A DNA stretch of 64,000 nucleotides from Chitinophagales bacterium. Its GTDB lineage: Bacteria; Bacteroidota; Bacteroidia; Chitinophagales; Chitinophagaceae. The DNA is taken from positions 310,001-374,000 of the forward strand of contig JAFLBN010000002.1 in the NCBI GenBank assembly GCA_017303395.1. Reading direction: 5' to 3'. Below are positions 34,173 to 43,064 of this stretch, in pieces. The stretch's first letter is position 1, and the number at the start of each line of letters is the position of its first letter. The notes beneath the pieces are model-generated. The model saw only the letters and a program-made list of their open reading frames with translations, did not search any database and was not told the origin of the DNA. Made by a program: the position numbers and the translations under genes.

Positions 34173-35567
34173 TCAACTTTCTAAATCTCCCTCCCACTTG
34201 CTTACTACTGCCGTTGCGATGCTGTTTCCTACCACATTCGTAGCACTGCGTCCCATATCAAGCAAAGGGTCTATGCCTAACAATAACGCCAACCCAGCTT
34301 CAGGAATATTGAATGTGGCAAGGGTACCAGCAATAACAACCAATGAGGCTCTCGGCACACCTGCTATGCCTTTGCTGGTCAGCATCAATACCATCAGCAT
34401 ACTCATCTGCGTTGCAAAATCCAGATGTATTCCGTAAGACTGGGCTATAAACAGTGATGCAAAAGTCATGTACATCATAGAGCCATCCAGATTGAAGGAA
34501 TAACCCAATGGCAGTACGAAGCTCACAATTTTGTTCTTACAACCAAAACGCTCCAGTTCCAGCATTGTTTTAGGGAATGCTGCCTCGCTGCTACTGGTAC
34601 TGAAAGCCAGTAATATGGGTTCTTTGATGCGTTGAATAAGTGTAATGATTCTTTTCTTCAGGAATACTGACCCTGCCAGTATTAAGACCAACCACAACAC
34701 CAACAAGCCAAAATAAAATTCACCAATAAATATGGAATATGTAGTAAGTATGCCTAAACCCTGCTTGGCTATAATTGCCGTCATAGCACCAAACACTGCC
34801 AATGGGGCAAAGTTCATTACATAACCCGTTACTTTAAGTATTACATGGGCTATGGCATCCATAGCCTTAATTACTATCTCCCCTTTTTCGCCAATGCCAG
34901 CTGTTGCTACGCCAAAGAATAATGAGAATACAACTATTTGTAGTATTTCATTCTTCGCCATTGACTCTATAACTGACGAAGGAAAAACATGGTACAGAAA
35001 TTCTTTCAGTGTCAATGCTGTTTTCTTGATCCCCGTATCTAATCCTATATCAGGCAATGGCAAATGCATGGCTTCTCCGGGTTTGAAGAAATTGACCAAC
35101 ATCATACCTAGCATCAGGCTTACAAAGGATGCACTGAAAAACCACAACAGCGTTTTACCACCTATACGTCCTACAGATTTCATATCGCCCAGCCTTGCTA
35201 CACCCACTACCAATGTGGTGAATACAAGTGGCGCCACTATCATTTTTATTAGCCTTATAAATATATCTGCAAGCAAAGAAAATGGTTCCAGTTTTTTGTC
35301 GCGTGCATCTATAGCAGCTGTCTTTTCTTTTGATATGGCAGTCTTTTTTTCTATCAGCTGTTTGTAAGCATCTGTATTTGTATCTGTTACAGCTTTTATC
35401 TGTGTTTGTACAGACTTTGCAGCAGCCTCGAACTGAACTATATTTTTATTTTCATCTGCTACATAATTTGTATTAAGCACAAAGCCAAGCAGTATGCCTG
35501 CAAACAATGCAATGATGATATATAAAGTAAGCTTGTTGCTTTTCTTAGATGTGTTTATCTCTGCCAT
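34173..35567 (-). CDS. Dicarboxylate/amino acid:cation symporter (DAACS) with extended first loop
   Basis: A sodium- or proton-coupled transporter of the glutamate/dicarboxylate family, 464 residues. The two re-entrant loop motifs are AFSTSSSEAAFP (HP1) and GIAGVPRASLV (HP2), with NLDGSMMYM in helix 7 and DMGRSATNVVGN in helix 8. The Arg in helix 8 suggests an acidic substrate, and NLDG replaces the usual NMDG. After the first helix (residues 14-32) there is a charged, Lys/Ala-rich insert of about 60 residues (34-93) that ordinary members lack or have much shorter; it looks coiled-coil-like. Substrate: glutamate, aspartate or C4-dicarboxylate. Confidence 0.9.
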   Translation of the reverse strand: MAEINTSKKSNKLTLYIIIALFAGILLGFVLNTNYVADENKNIVQFEAAAKSVQTQIKAVTDTNTDAYKQLIEKKTAISKEKTAAIDARDKKLEPFSLLADIFIRLIKMIVAPLVFTTLVVGVARLGDMKSVGRIGGKTLLWFFSASFVSLMLGMMLVNFFKPGEAMHLPLPDIGLDTGIKKTALTLKEFLYHVFPSSVIESMAKNEILQIVVFSLFFGVATAGIGEKGEIVIKAMDAIAHVILKVTGYVMNFAPLAVFGAMTAIIAKQGLGILTTYSIFIGEFYFGLLVLWLVLILAGSVFLKKRIITLIQRIKEPILLAFSTSSSEAAFPKTMLELERFGCKNKIVSFVLPLGYSFNLDGSMMYMTFASLFIAQSYGIHLDFATQMSMLMVLMLTSKGIAGVPRASLVVIAGTLATFNIPEAGLALLLGIDPLLDMGRSATNVVGNSIATAVVSKWEGDLES

Positions 35568-35595
35568 GAAACTGCATTAATGATGCAATATAATA

Positions 35596-36501
35596 TTAAT
35601 AAACCAGCTTGTCTTTGATGGTGCTATTGCCTTGTAAACCACCTGTGTGTATACATAAAATGCGGGCATTCTTTGGAAAATGCCCTGCTGCTAATTGTTG
35701 TTTAACTCCATACATCATTTTTGCTGTGTAAACCATATCGAGCGGTATCTTATTTACCTGGTAAAAGGCATTCATAAACTCAACAAGTTCATCATTCTTT
35801 TTACCAAAGCCACCAAAGTGCCAATCATCAAATAATGTATAACTGTTGTGAAGATGTGCGGGCAAGTAATTGTTTATGTCTTTACTGATGTATGCCCCAC
35901 CTTTCATGGGCACATAGCCTGATACGTTTACCTGTTCGTTAAGTGCTCTTCTTATACCGCAAAGTGTAGTACCTGTTCCCGATGATACGCAAATGTGCGT
36001 ATAACCTTCAGGTATATACTTTGCAATTGTTTCACTACCCTTTACGCCCAATTCTCCTGCGCCACCTTCATCTACTATGTAGTAGGCTTTATATTTTTCA
36101 TTGAGTGTGGCATGATATTCAGCATCGTACTTTCTGTCGTATTCTTCTTTGGTAACAAAGATCAGTTTCATACCGAATGAAACACATTCTTTGAGTGTTG
36201 GCGTCTGTGTTTCTGCAGCGTGAATACCTCTTACTATACCAATCGACTTCAAGCCGCAAGCTTGTGCCGCAGCAGCAGTTGCTACAAGATGGTTGGAATA
36301 TGCACCACCAAACGTAAGTATACCTTCGGCACCTGCTTGTTGTGCTTCCTTCAGATAATACTGCAGTTTATACCATTTATTGCCCGATACTACAGGATGT
36401 ATAACATCCAGCCTCAGCATACTTACCTCTTCAACATATTGTTGATACCAATCAGCATTGAGAGGTTGTATAAATGGTTCACGCTCAGGAATTGTAGCCA
36501 T
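35596..36501 (-). CDS. PLP-dependent ACC deaminase/D-cysteine desulfhydrase-family enzyme
   Basis: A fold-type II PLP enzyme of 301 residues. The PLP lysine is in SGNKWYKLQYYL and the phosphate-binding region in SSGTGTTLCGI. FGGAYSNHLVATAAAA is the substrate-binding stretch. The family contains 1-aminocyclopropane-1-carboxylate deaminase and D-cysteine desulfhydrase; members like this are mostly desulfhydrase-like or unknown, and sequence alone does not choose. It overlaps the end of era by 17 bases and precedes the symporter by 28, so it may share its substrate with the symporter's amino-acid role. Confidence 0.85.
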   Translation of the reverse strand: MATIPEREPFIQPLNADWYQQYVEEVSMLRLDVIHPVVSGNKWYKLQYYLKEAQQAGAEGILTFGGAYSNHLVATAAAAQACGLKSIGIVRGIHAAETQTPTLKECVSFGMKLIFVTKEEYDRKYDAEYHATLNEKYKAYYIVDEGGAGELGVKGSETIAKYIPEGYTHICVSSGTGTTLCGIRRALNEQVNVSGYVPMKGGAYISKDINNYLPAHLHNSYTLFDDWHFGGFGKKNDELVEFMNAFYQVNKIPLDMVYTAKMMYGVKQQLAAGHFPKNARILCIHTGGLQGNSTIKDKLVY

Positions 36502-37372
36502 ACTCTCTGAGGTATGTATCGTTGTCGCGCCATTTAGGGCGAACCTTAATGAATAATTCCAAGTGAACTTTTGACTCTAAGAACGCTTCAATTTCCTTCC
36601 TCGACCTAATGCCTAATTCTTTAATCATACTGCCACCCTTGCCTATCATGATAATCTTCTGCGTTTCGCGGCTAACAATAATTTCGGCTTTTATCACCTG
36701 CAGGGTTGGCTTCTCTTCAAACGACTGTATGATAACCGCAGTATGATAAGGCAGTTCCTCATGATACAATTCATATATCTGCTGGCGTATCAGCTCGCTA
36801 ACAAAGAAACGTACGGGTCGGTCAGATATACTGTCTTCAGGATAGTACGGTGGCGCTTCTGGCAAGTCTTTCAGAATAGCAGGCAGTATTTTATCTATAT
36901 CCTTTTTCTTTTGTGCCGATACGGTTAAGACTTCACTCTTCGGATATTTAGTCTTAACAGCATCTACAACAGTTTGTATTTGCTTTTTATCTTTTACTAA
37001 ATCTGTTTTGTTGAGGATAATGATAGCAGGCACTTTCAGTTTCAACGAATCAGCAATTTCATAAAACTCCTCGAGCGGTTGTGTAATATCGTGCATCAGT
37101 ATAGCCACATCTGCATCTTCCAAAGCACTCTTTACATGCATCATCATCTTCTGATGCAATTTATATTTTGGCTCTATGATGCCAGGTGTATCTGAAAATA
37201 CTATCTGATAATCGGGCTCTGTTAGTATACCTAATATACGATGACGGGTTGTTTGCACCTTTGCAGATGTGATAACTAATTGCTCGCCCAGCAAGGCGTT
37301 GAGCAAAGTTGACTTGCCTGCGTTAGGCGCACCGAATATGTTTACGAAACCGGCTTTGTGTTGTTGAGACAT
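36485..37372 (-). CDS. era: GTPase Era
   Basis: Era binds 16S rRNA near its 3' end and helps assemble the 30S subunit. The GTPase part has GAPNAGKSTLLNALLG, DTPGI and NKTD. The KH domain follows, with IIMIGKGGSMIKELGIRSR as the GxxG-like RNA-binding loop and a tail containing VRPKWRDNDTYLREYGY. The ATG at 37372 (MSQQHKAGF) puts the P-loop at the family's usual distance; an upstream ATG at 37402 adds ten residues of no likeness. It is the first gene of a minus-strand cluster of five. Confidence 0.95.
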   Translation of the reverse strand: MSQQHKAGFVNIFGAPNAGKSTLLNALLGEQLVITSAKVQTTRHRILGILTEPDYQIVFSDTPGIIEPKYKLHQKMMMHVKSALEDADVAILMHDITQPLEEFYEIADSLKLKVPAIIILNKTDLVKDKKQIQTVVDAVKTKYPKSEVLTVSAQKKKDIDKILPAILKDLPEAPPYYPEDSISDRPVRFFVSELIRQQIYELYHEELPYHTAVIIQSFEEKPTLQVIKAEIIVSRETQKIIMIGKGGSMIKELGIRSRKEIEAFLESKVHLELFIKVRPKWRDNDTYLREYGYNS

Positions 37373-37436
37373 AGAAAGTGTAAAGGTACTATCGTGCATC
37401 AAATATCTTGTGTTGAAGAAATAAAAACAGATTTAG

Positions 37437-37467
37437 TTTGTTTATTCGAAAGCTTCTCCTATCTTTG
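37437..37467 (+). promoter_or_regulatory. Full -33/-7 promoter of tRNA-fMet
   Basis: TTTG at 37437-37440 and TATCTTTG at 37460-37467 are separated by 19 bases, the textbook Bacteroidota arrangement. Start of transcription would fall just before the tRNA. Confidence 0.75.
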
Positions 37468-37477
37468 CACCCCACAT

Positions 37478-37549
<72 letters not shown>

Positions 37550-37561
37550 CAAAATAACATA

Positions 37562-37627
37562 GCTTCATTAAAGAAGCAGAGGAAAGAGCCACGTTTAGTA
37601 TTCCGTTACAGGGATGCATAACGTGGC
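37562..37627 (+). other. Two hairpins downstream of tRNA-fMet
   Basis: GCTTC/GAAGC (37562-37577) is followed by GCCACGTT/AACGTGGC (37588-37595 with 37620-37627). The second encloses a further pairing ATTCC/GGGAT, giving an extended stem. They may be the tRNA terminator or a small RNA; no U-run is strong. Confidence 0.45.
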
Positions 37628-37747
37628 TTCTTATTTATCCATATGTTTTTAACGTGTTTATGACAGATTATTAACATCAGGAAAACAAGACTGAAACAAC
37701 AAAACACAAAAACAATTAATACTTTTACTTCACATAAAAGACACAAA

Positions 37748-38251
37748 ATGAAAAACCTACTATTCTTAACTGTAACGGCAGCAATCGCACTCTCTTCTTG
37801 CGAAAAAAAAGCTAATGTAAACGGCGACCACGGCGACCGCTACGGTATGCTTGTAGCTAAGAGATGGATAATTGTGAGCAAAGAAGTAAACAATACCCCT
37901 ACATCTATCAAAGATTGTGAAAAGGATAACTATTATGTTTTTTCTGACAATGGCAATGGGCGTTGGGAAGAAGGTGCAGTAAACTGCTATTCAGGAAGTG
38001 GTAACGGAAATGGAAATGATACCACGAACGTACCTAATAAAGAAGGCGAGGATATTACCCCTACATACACAGGCTTTTCATGGTCTATGACAGGTGACGG
38101 ACTAAGCATATACATGAAAAACTTTGGTGTTCAGGGTTACAATCCTGAATGGAATATCGAGAATATGGACTTTACAACACTTGATGTACGCTCTACAGAA
38201 AAGGTAAACGGCAAACTTTACGTTTACAACATTCATCTGAAAGCACTTTAA
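37748..38251 (+). CDS. Small lipoprotein, lipocalin-like
   Basis: A 167-residue lipoprotein (MKNLLFLTVTAAIALSSCEKK, lipobox LSSC). The mature part resembles the lipocalin-like family of Bacteroidota, with KRWIIVSKEVNN, KDCEKDNYYVFSDNG and a later beta-strand series. The pair of cysteines in IKDCEKDN and GAVNCYSG likely forms a disulfide. A glycine/asparagine-rich loop (GSGNGNGND) interrupts the middle. The function is unknown. A perfect inverted-repeat terminator follows. Confidence 0.75.
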   Translation: MKNLLFLTVTAAIALSSCEKKANVNGDHGDRYGMLVAKRWIIVSKEVNNTPTSIKDCEKDNYYVFSDNGNGRWEEGAVNCYSGSGNGNGNDTTNVPNKEGEDITPTYTGFSWSMTGDGLSIYMKNFGVQGYNPEWNIENMDFTTLDVRSTEKVNGKLYVYNIHLKAL

Positions 38252-38273
38252 TCAGGTTTATATATCATTTTGT

Positions 38274-38310
38274 AAAACAGATGCTGAATATTCAGCATCT
38301 GTTTTTTTTT
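38274..38310 (+). terminator. Terminator with 16-bp perfect inverted repeat
   Basis: Arms 38274-38289 and 38290-38305 are exact complements (AAAACAGATGCTGAAT and its reverse complement), followed by a run of Ts. Confidence 0.9.
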
Positions 38311-38366
38311 ATACATTAAGAGCATATATATCCTTTACCCTGCCTGATATTACAAGCAGCAAACAT

Positions 38367-38374
38367 TAAATTTG
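38367..38374 (+). promoter_or_regulatory. -7 element before NlpC/P60 gene
   Basis: TAAATTTG followed by C matches TAnnTTTG, 17 bases upstream of the ATG at 38391. Confidence 0.45.
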
Positions 38375-38390
38375 CGCTGCTACACGGGAA

Positions 38391-39044
38391 ATGAGAATCT
38401 TACAATCTACATATCGGGTATTCTTTTTAGCACTATGCTTAGTAGCTACCGGATGTGTGAGCAGCGAAGAACTACTCCACCCCAAATCGCTGAAACAAAC
38501 TAACAACAATCCCAACTTTCTCAGCGAACTACCCATTAGCCCAAGTGGTTCAACAGTCATAAAAACAGAAACACCTGGCACCAGAAGAAAATCTATAACA
38601 GCACAAGAGGCAGATCAATTGCAAGAGAAATATGGCCAGCTGATGCGTGTAGCTCCGGAGGCTGTAAAAAGCCTTTTACTGTATTCATTTATTGATGAAT
38701 GGTACGGTGTACGATATCGCCTTGGTGGCAATGACAAATCAGGCATAGACTGTTCTGCATTTGCGCGCAGGTTGTACGAAGAAGTTTTTCATATAGACTT
38801 ACTGCGTACGTCTATAGAGCAATATGGCATTTGCAAGTTTGTAACAGACAAAACAGAACTAATGGAAGGCGACCTTGTATTCTTCCGCGTTCATGGCAAG
38901 CGCATATCGCACGTGGGTGTGTACCTGATGAACGGACGCTTTGTACATGCTTCCATCAGCAGCGGAATCATGATCAGCAGCCTCGACGACCCATACTGGA
39001 GCAAGCGCTATGCGGGCGCAGGCTATATACCTAAAAGAGATTAG
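38391..39044 (+). CDS. NlpC/P60 (C40) peptidoglycan hydrolase lipoprotein
   Basis: A lipid-anchored cell-wall hydrolase of 217 residues. A lipoprotein signal (lipobox VATGC) precedes a low-complexity linker and the C40 domain. The catalytic Cys is in GIDCSAFARRLYEE, the His in SHVGVYLMNG, and the third polar residue in GRFVHASISSG. The family cleaves gamma-D-glutamyl-meso-diaminopimelate bonds in stem peptides. It is similar in size to E. coli MepS (Spr). It converges on the phosphatase gene with a gap of four bases. Confidence 0.9.
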   Translation: MRILQSTYRVFFLALCLVATGCVSSEELLHPKSLKQTNNNPNFLSELPISPSGSTVIKTETPGTRRKSITAQEADQLQEKYGQLMRVAPEAVKSLLLYSFIDEWYGVRYRLGGNDKSGIDCSAFARRLYEEVFHIDLLRTSIEQYGICKFVTDKTELMEGDLVFFRVHGKRISHVGVYLMNGRFVHASISSGIMISSLDDPYWSKRYAGAGYIPKRD

Positions 39045-39048
39045 GCTA

Positions 39049-40677
39049 CTACTCAATCACTTCTTGTATCACAGTACCCACACAACCATTTGGCATTTGT
39101 ATGTGCAGTAGCGCACTCAGTGTTGCAGCAATGTCTGTCATGTGAATAGTTCTGTGTGTCTCCCCTTTCTTTATACCTGTACCGTACCATAACAGAGGTA
39201 TATGCGCATCGTAGGGATTCCATGTACCGTGAGTAGTACCTGTTGGCCCATAGCCACTATACCAACCCGGCTCTAATATCACTTGTATGCAACCGCTGCG
39301 CTTTCTGTTATAGCCATTTACAATCATTTCTTTTATAGTTGCAGGAATAACAGCATCGTCCATATCCTCCATATCAACAACATAAGCTACTCCCTCTTGT
39401 TTTTTAAACCATTCGGCAACAGCTTCTTTCACATCTTCTCTGTCTTGCTTCAGACTTGCAATTCGCTTTTCATTCAGATACACCTGATAGTTGCTCAAAT
39501 CCAATACCAGACTGTCCTTGCCTACTCTTTCTTTTACATAAGCGTTCACCTCTTTCAGGGCAGCACTTTCAGCTTTGTTGCCAGCAGGGATATTGATGCT
39601 TTTCAGGTAATTGGTGTTGTGCGCTGCGCCATGGTCGGCGGTTATAAACAGTGTATAATTACCTTCGCCGATTTTCCTGTCCAGATAGTTGAAAAAAGAC
39701 GCCAATTCAGCATCAAGCCTTAGGTACATATCTTCAGCTTCTATAGAATTAGGAGTAAACATATGGCCAACATAATCAGGCGTTGAAAGACTCATACACA
39801 GCATATCCGTTACATCATCTTTGCCCAAACCCTCTGCATTGATGCAAGCTTTCGCAGCTTTCAGCACTATGGTATTACCACCCGGTATATATCGCAAAGC
39901 CCCATAACCTTTTGCATCTCGTTTTACCAAATGTGGGAATACGGGTGCCTTCTCACCTTTCAGTTTACCTTCATACGGATTATCATCTGCCAAGCTCAGT
40001 TTATAGCTTTCAATAGGATATATGGTATTCCACTGCTGCTTAATAAATGTATCTGCCCATCTTTTATTATTAAAACCGGTCATCCATTCAGGCAGCTCTT
40101 TCCCGTAATAACTACTGGTTACGAAATTGCCACTCACATCATCAAACCAATAAGCGCCATTGGCTGTGTGTCCTGCCGGCAATATGGCTCCTCTGTCTTT
40201 TATAGCCAATCCAAATACTTTTGCCTGCATGTTTGTTGCAAGCTTCAGTTCATCTGCCACCGTTGTAGCCAATAAATTTGCAGGGCTGTTCAAGCCTGCT
40301 TTGCTATCGCTACCTATAGTGCGCACAGTGTTATCTTCTGTGCAATAAACAGTCTTTTCAGTTGCATTATCAATCCAGTCATTAGCCACTATACCATGAA
40401 TAGCAGGTACACTACCCGTGTATATGCAAGTATGCCCAGGTGCAGTGAATGTTGGCAGATAATTTATCATAGTCTGTTGACAATTGAAGCCTTCATTCAT
40501 GATGCGCTTAAAGCCACCATCGCAATATCTGTTCTGAAACCTGTACAAATAGTCCCAACGCATCTGGTCAATTACAATACCAACAACCAGTTTTGGCTGC
40601 TTTGCAGATTTCTTTTGTTTTGCGGAAGCTATAGCAATACATTGTAAAAAAGCTATAGACAAGAACAAATACTTCAT
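39049..40677 (-). CDS. pafA: PafA-type alkaline phosphatase
   Basis: A secreted phosphomonoesterase of the alkaline phosphatase superfamily, 542 residues, with a signal peptide (MKYLFLSIAFLQCIAIASA). Active-site residues fit PafA of Elizabethkingia: Asp37, nucleophile Thr78 in LPTFTAPGHT, Asn99, the substrate-binding pair Lys160 and Arg162 in AIKDRGAIL, Asp301 and His305 in STPDYVGHM, Asp348-His349 in TADHG, and His483 in THGTWNPYD. The Lys/Arg pair is what separates PafA monoesterases from diesterases. It would release phosphate from many organic phosphates in the periplasm. No Pho box is identified. Confidence 0.9.
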   Translation of the reverse strand: MKYLFLSIAFLQCIAIASAKQKKSAKQPKLVVGIVIDQMRWDYLYRFQNRYCDGGFKRIMNEGFNCQQTMINYLPTFTAPGHTCIYTGSVPAIHGIVANDWIDNATEKTVYCTEDNTVRTIGSDSKAGLNSPANLLATTVADELKLATNMQAKVFGLAIKDRGAILPAGHTANGAYWFDDVSGNFVTSSYYGKELPEWMTGFNNKRWADTFIKQQWNTIYPIESYKLSLADDNPYEGKLKGEKAPVFPHLVKRDAKGYGALRYIPGGNTIVLKAAKACINAEGLGKDDVTDMLCMSLSTPDYVGHMFTPNSIEAEDMYLRLDAELASFFNYLDRKIGEGNYTLFITADHGAAHNTNYLKSINIPAGNKAESAALKEVNAYVKERVGKDSLVLDLSNYQVYLNEKRIASLKQDREDVKEAVAEWFKKQEGVAYVVDMEDMDDAVIPATIKEMIVNGYNRKRSGCIQVILEPGWYSGYGPTGTTHGTWNPYDAHIPLLWYGTGIKKGETHRTIHMTDIAATLSALLHIQMPNGCVGTVIQEVIE

Positions 40678-40740
40678 AAAATGGCGTTAAACACTACAAA
40701 AATGAGGATAAACGGCTTATAATAAGAGTAATATTTTATT

Positions 40741-40748
40741 TAATTTTG
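40741..40748 (+). promoter_or_regulatory. -7 element before the alpha-oxoamine synthase gene
   Basis: TAATTTTG followed by C matches TAnnTTTG. It lies 33 bases before the ATG at 40781. Confidence 0.45.
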
Positions 40749-40780
40749 CCGATTATTTACAAAACACATTTATATCATAT

Positions 40781-42043
40781 ATGGATTTATTTGCCAAGTT
40801 TGAGAATAAGTTAGGTCCTATAGGTGACTATGCAGAACAAGCACCGGGTTATTTTGCGTTTCCTAAGCTGGAAGGTGAAATTGGTAACCGCATGTTGTTT
40901 AATGGTAAAGAACGCATTGTTTGGAGCCTGAACAACTATCTGGGTTTAGCAAACCATCCGGAAGTGCGTAAAGCGGATAAAGATGCTGCTGAACAATATG
41001 GCTTGGCATACCCAATGGGCGCGCGTATGATGAGTGGTAACTCTAACCACCACGAGAAACTGGAAAAAGACCTGGCTGAATTTGTTGGCAAACCAGATGC
41101 AATGCTGTTCAACTACGGCTATCAGGGCATGGTGTCGGCTATCGACAGTCTGTGCTCTCGCAGAGACGTTATCGTATACGATGCTGAATCTCACGCATGT
41201 ATCATAGATGGTCTGCGTATGCACCCGGGCCACCGTTATGTATTCAAACACAATAACGTAGAAGATTGCGAAAAGCAACTGCAGCGCGCTACGGAGATGG
41301 CAGAACAAACAGGTGGTGGTATACTTGTTATTACAGAAGGTGTGTTTGGCATGAGCGGCAACCAAGGCAGAATCAAAGAAATTGCTGCGCTGAAAAGCAA
41401 ATACGAGTTCCGCTTGTTTGTAGACGATGCACACGGCTTCGGTACAATGGGTAAAACAGGTGCGGGTATTGGTGAAGAACAAGGCTGCATGGACCAGATA
41501 GATATCTACTTCTCTACTTTCGCCAAGTCTATGGCAAGTATCGGTGGCTTTATTGCTGCAGATACACAAGTACTGAAGTTCCTGCGTTACAACATGCGTT
41601 CTCAGGTGTTTGCTAAATCGCTGCCAATGGCTATCGTTGTTGGTAACCAAAAACGCCTGGATATGCTGAAAAGCATGCCGGAACTGAAAGAAAAACTGTG
41701 GCACAATGTAAACCGCCTGCAAAACGGCCTACGCGAGCGTGGTTTTGATATCGGCACAACAAACACTCCTGTTACGCCTGTGTTGATGCATGGTGGCCTG
41801 TTCGATGCTACTCAGTTGATTTTCGACATGCGCGAAAACTATAACATCTTCTGCTCTGTGGTAGTTTATCCGGTTATCCCTAAAGGCCAGATTATTCTGC
41901 GCCTGATACCAACAGCAGCACACACAGACGAAGACATCGACCTGACGCTGAAAGCATTCAGCGAACTACGCGATAAAATAGCTAACAAAGAATATCCGCA
42001 GGAAATGCCGGATATCAAAGGCGCAATCATGCAGTCTGCATAA
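40781..42043 (+). CDS. Alpha-oxoamine synthase, serine palmitoyltransferase- or cysteate acyltransferase-like
   Basis: A PLP enzyme of 420 residues that condenses an amino acid with an acyl-CoA or acyl-ACP. The PLP lysine is in STFAKSMASIGGF, the cofactor Asp and His in VDDAHGFG, and LNNYLGLANHP and GARMMSGNSNHHEKLE are conserved at the N-terminus. The likeness is to the acyl-accepting enzymes of Bacteroidota that make sphingolipids (serine palmitoyltransferase) or sulfonolipids (cysteate acyltransferase); KBL/BioF are less like it. The two options cannot be separated here. No lipid-pathway gene adjoins except possibly the reductase at 42145. A terminator follows. Confidence 0.88.
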   Translation: MDLFAKFENKLGPIGDYAEQAPGYFAFPKLEGEIGNRMLFNGKERIVWSLNNYLGLANHPEVRKADKDAAEQYGLAYPMGARMMSGNSNHHEKLEKDLAEFVGKPDAMLFNYGYQGMVSAIDSLCSRRDVIVYDAESHACIIDGLRMHPGHRYVFKHNNVEDCEKQLQRATEMAEQTGGGILVITEGVFGMSGNQGRIKEIAALKSKYEFRLFVDDAHGFGTMGKTGAGIGEEQGCMDQIDIYFSTFAKSMASIGGFIAADTQVLKFLRYNMRSQVFAKSLPMAIVVGNQKRLDMLKSMPELKEKLWHNVNRLQNGLRERGFDIGTTNTPVTPVLMHGGLFDATQLIFDMRENYNIFCSVVVYPVIPKGQIILRLIPTAAHTDEDIDLTLKAFSELRDKIANKEYPQEMPDIKGAIMQSA

Positions 42044-42063
42044 TTGAAGCTAATATATTAATG

Positions 42064-42087
42064 AAGCCATCCGTTATCGGGTGGCTT
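42064..42087 (+). terminator. Terminator
   Basis: AAGCCATCC pairs with GGGTGGCTT (one T-G pair) and is followed by a T-rich tract (CTCTTTTTC). Confidence 0.75.
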
Positions 42088-42116
42088 TCTCTTTTTCAAT
42101 AAACGGCAGAAACCAT

Positions 42117-42124
42117 TAGCTTTG
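42117..42124 (+). promoter_or_regulatory. -7 element before RmlD-like gene
   Basis: TAGCTTTG followed by C matches TAnnTTTG, 21 bases before the ATG at 42145. Confidence 0.5.
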
Positions 42125-42144
42125 CTGCCATTACTAATATTCTT

Positions 42145-43020
42145 ATGAAAGTATTTATAGCCGGTGCTTCGGGCCTTGTAGGCGGCAACTGTATGAAGCA
42201 CTTCACTGAGCAAGGCTGGGAAGTAGCAGGTTCTTATTTTTCATTTCAGGTACCTGGCACAGTCTATTATAACACACTGCAACCGAAAGATACCAATAAC
42301 TTTGATGTGAAAGCATTCAACCCAGATGTGATTGTACACTGTGGTGCTATGACACACGTAGATAACTGTGAGCTGAACCCAGACCAGAGCTATCAGCAAA
42401 CAGTGCAAAGCACTATCAACCTGATAGCATTAGCAAAAGAATGCAATGCACGCTTTGTGTACATATCTACAGACTATGTGTTTGACGGCAAACAAGGGCC
42501 TTATGCAGAAGATGCGCCTGTTAATCCATTGAGTGTGTATGCACGCCACAAACTGGAAGCTGAACAATTATCGCTGAAAGACATTGACAACACACTTGTA
42601 CTGCGCATTACCAACGTGTACGGAGATGAAGTACGTGGTAAAAACTTTATAGCTCGCATCATAGAGCAATGTGTAAACAAACAAAAACTGACGCTGAAAC
42701 TTCCGTACGATCAATATGCATCTCCTGCGAATGCATGGGATATAGCGCGTGCCATGTTTGTATTGCTGCGCGATGGTAAACAAGGCATTTATCACATTGC
42801 CAGTACTGATTACCTGAATCGTGTAGAGCTTGCAATGCGCGTATTGAAATATTTCCCTGATGCGGAATATGATATGATACCGATGAGTACTGCTGAATTG
42901 AAACAACCTGCTGCAAGGCCTTTACTTGGTGGATTTACAAAAATGAAATTCAGCAATGAATACCCGGAGTTTATGTTTAGCAATGTAGATGATTATCTGC
43001 GTAGCAAAGTAAACAACTAA
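42145..43020 (+). CDS. RmlD-like extended-SDR reductase
   Basis: A sugar-nucleotide-type short-chain dehydrogenase of 291 residues. The Rossmann start is FIAGASGLVGGNCM; the active-site motif is YISTDYVFDG with the STDYVFDG typical of dTDP-4-dehydrorhamnose reductase, and YARHKLEAE carries the YxxxK pair. There are no rmlA/B/C neighbours, so it may act on another sugar or a keto intermediate. It is on the same strand as the alpha-oxoamine synthase but separated by a terminator and its own -7 element. Confidence 0.85.
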   Translation: MKVFIAGASGLVGGNCMKHFTEQGWEVAGSYFSFQVPGTVYYNTLQPKDTNNFDVKAFNPDVIVHCGAMTHVDNCELNPDQSYQQTVQSTINLIALAKECNARFVYISTDYVFDGKQGPYAEDAPVNPLSVYARHKLEAEQLSLKDIDNTLVLRITNVYGDEVRGKNFIARIIEQCVNKQKLTLKLPYDQYASPANAWDIARAMFVLLRDGKQGIYHIASTDYLNRVELAMRVLKYFPDAEYDMIPMSTAELKQPAARPLLGGFTKMKFSNEYPEFMFSNVDDYLRSKVNN

Positions 43021-43064
43021 CCTCTTCTCCACTTTATTCCCGATAACAATCCTGGACAAAAAAT

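Noticed and set aside
40946-41722. 258-codon ORF antisense to the alpha-oxoamine synthase
   Set aside because: Shadow frame of a well-recognised PLP enzyme; His/Cys-rich product without a domain.
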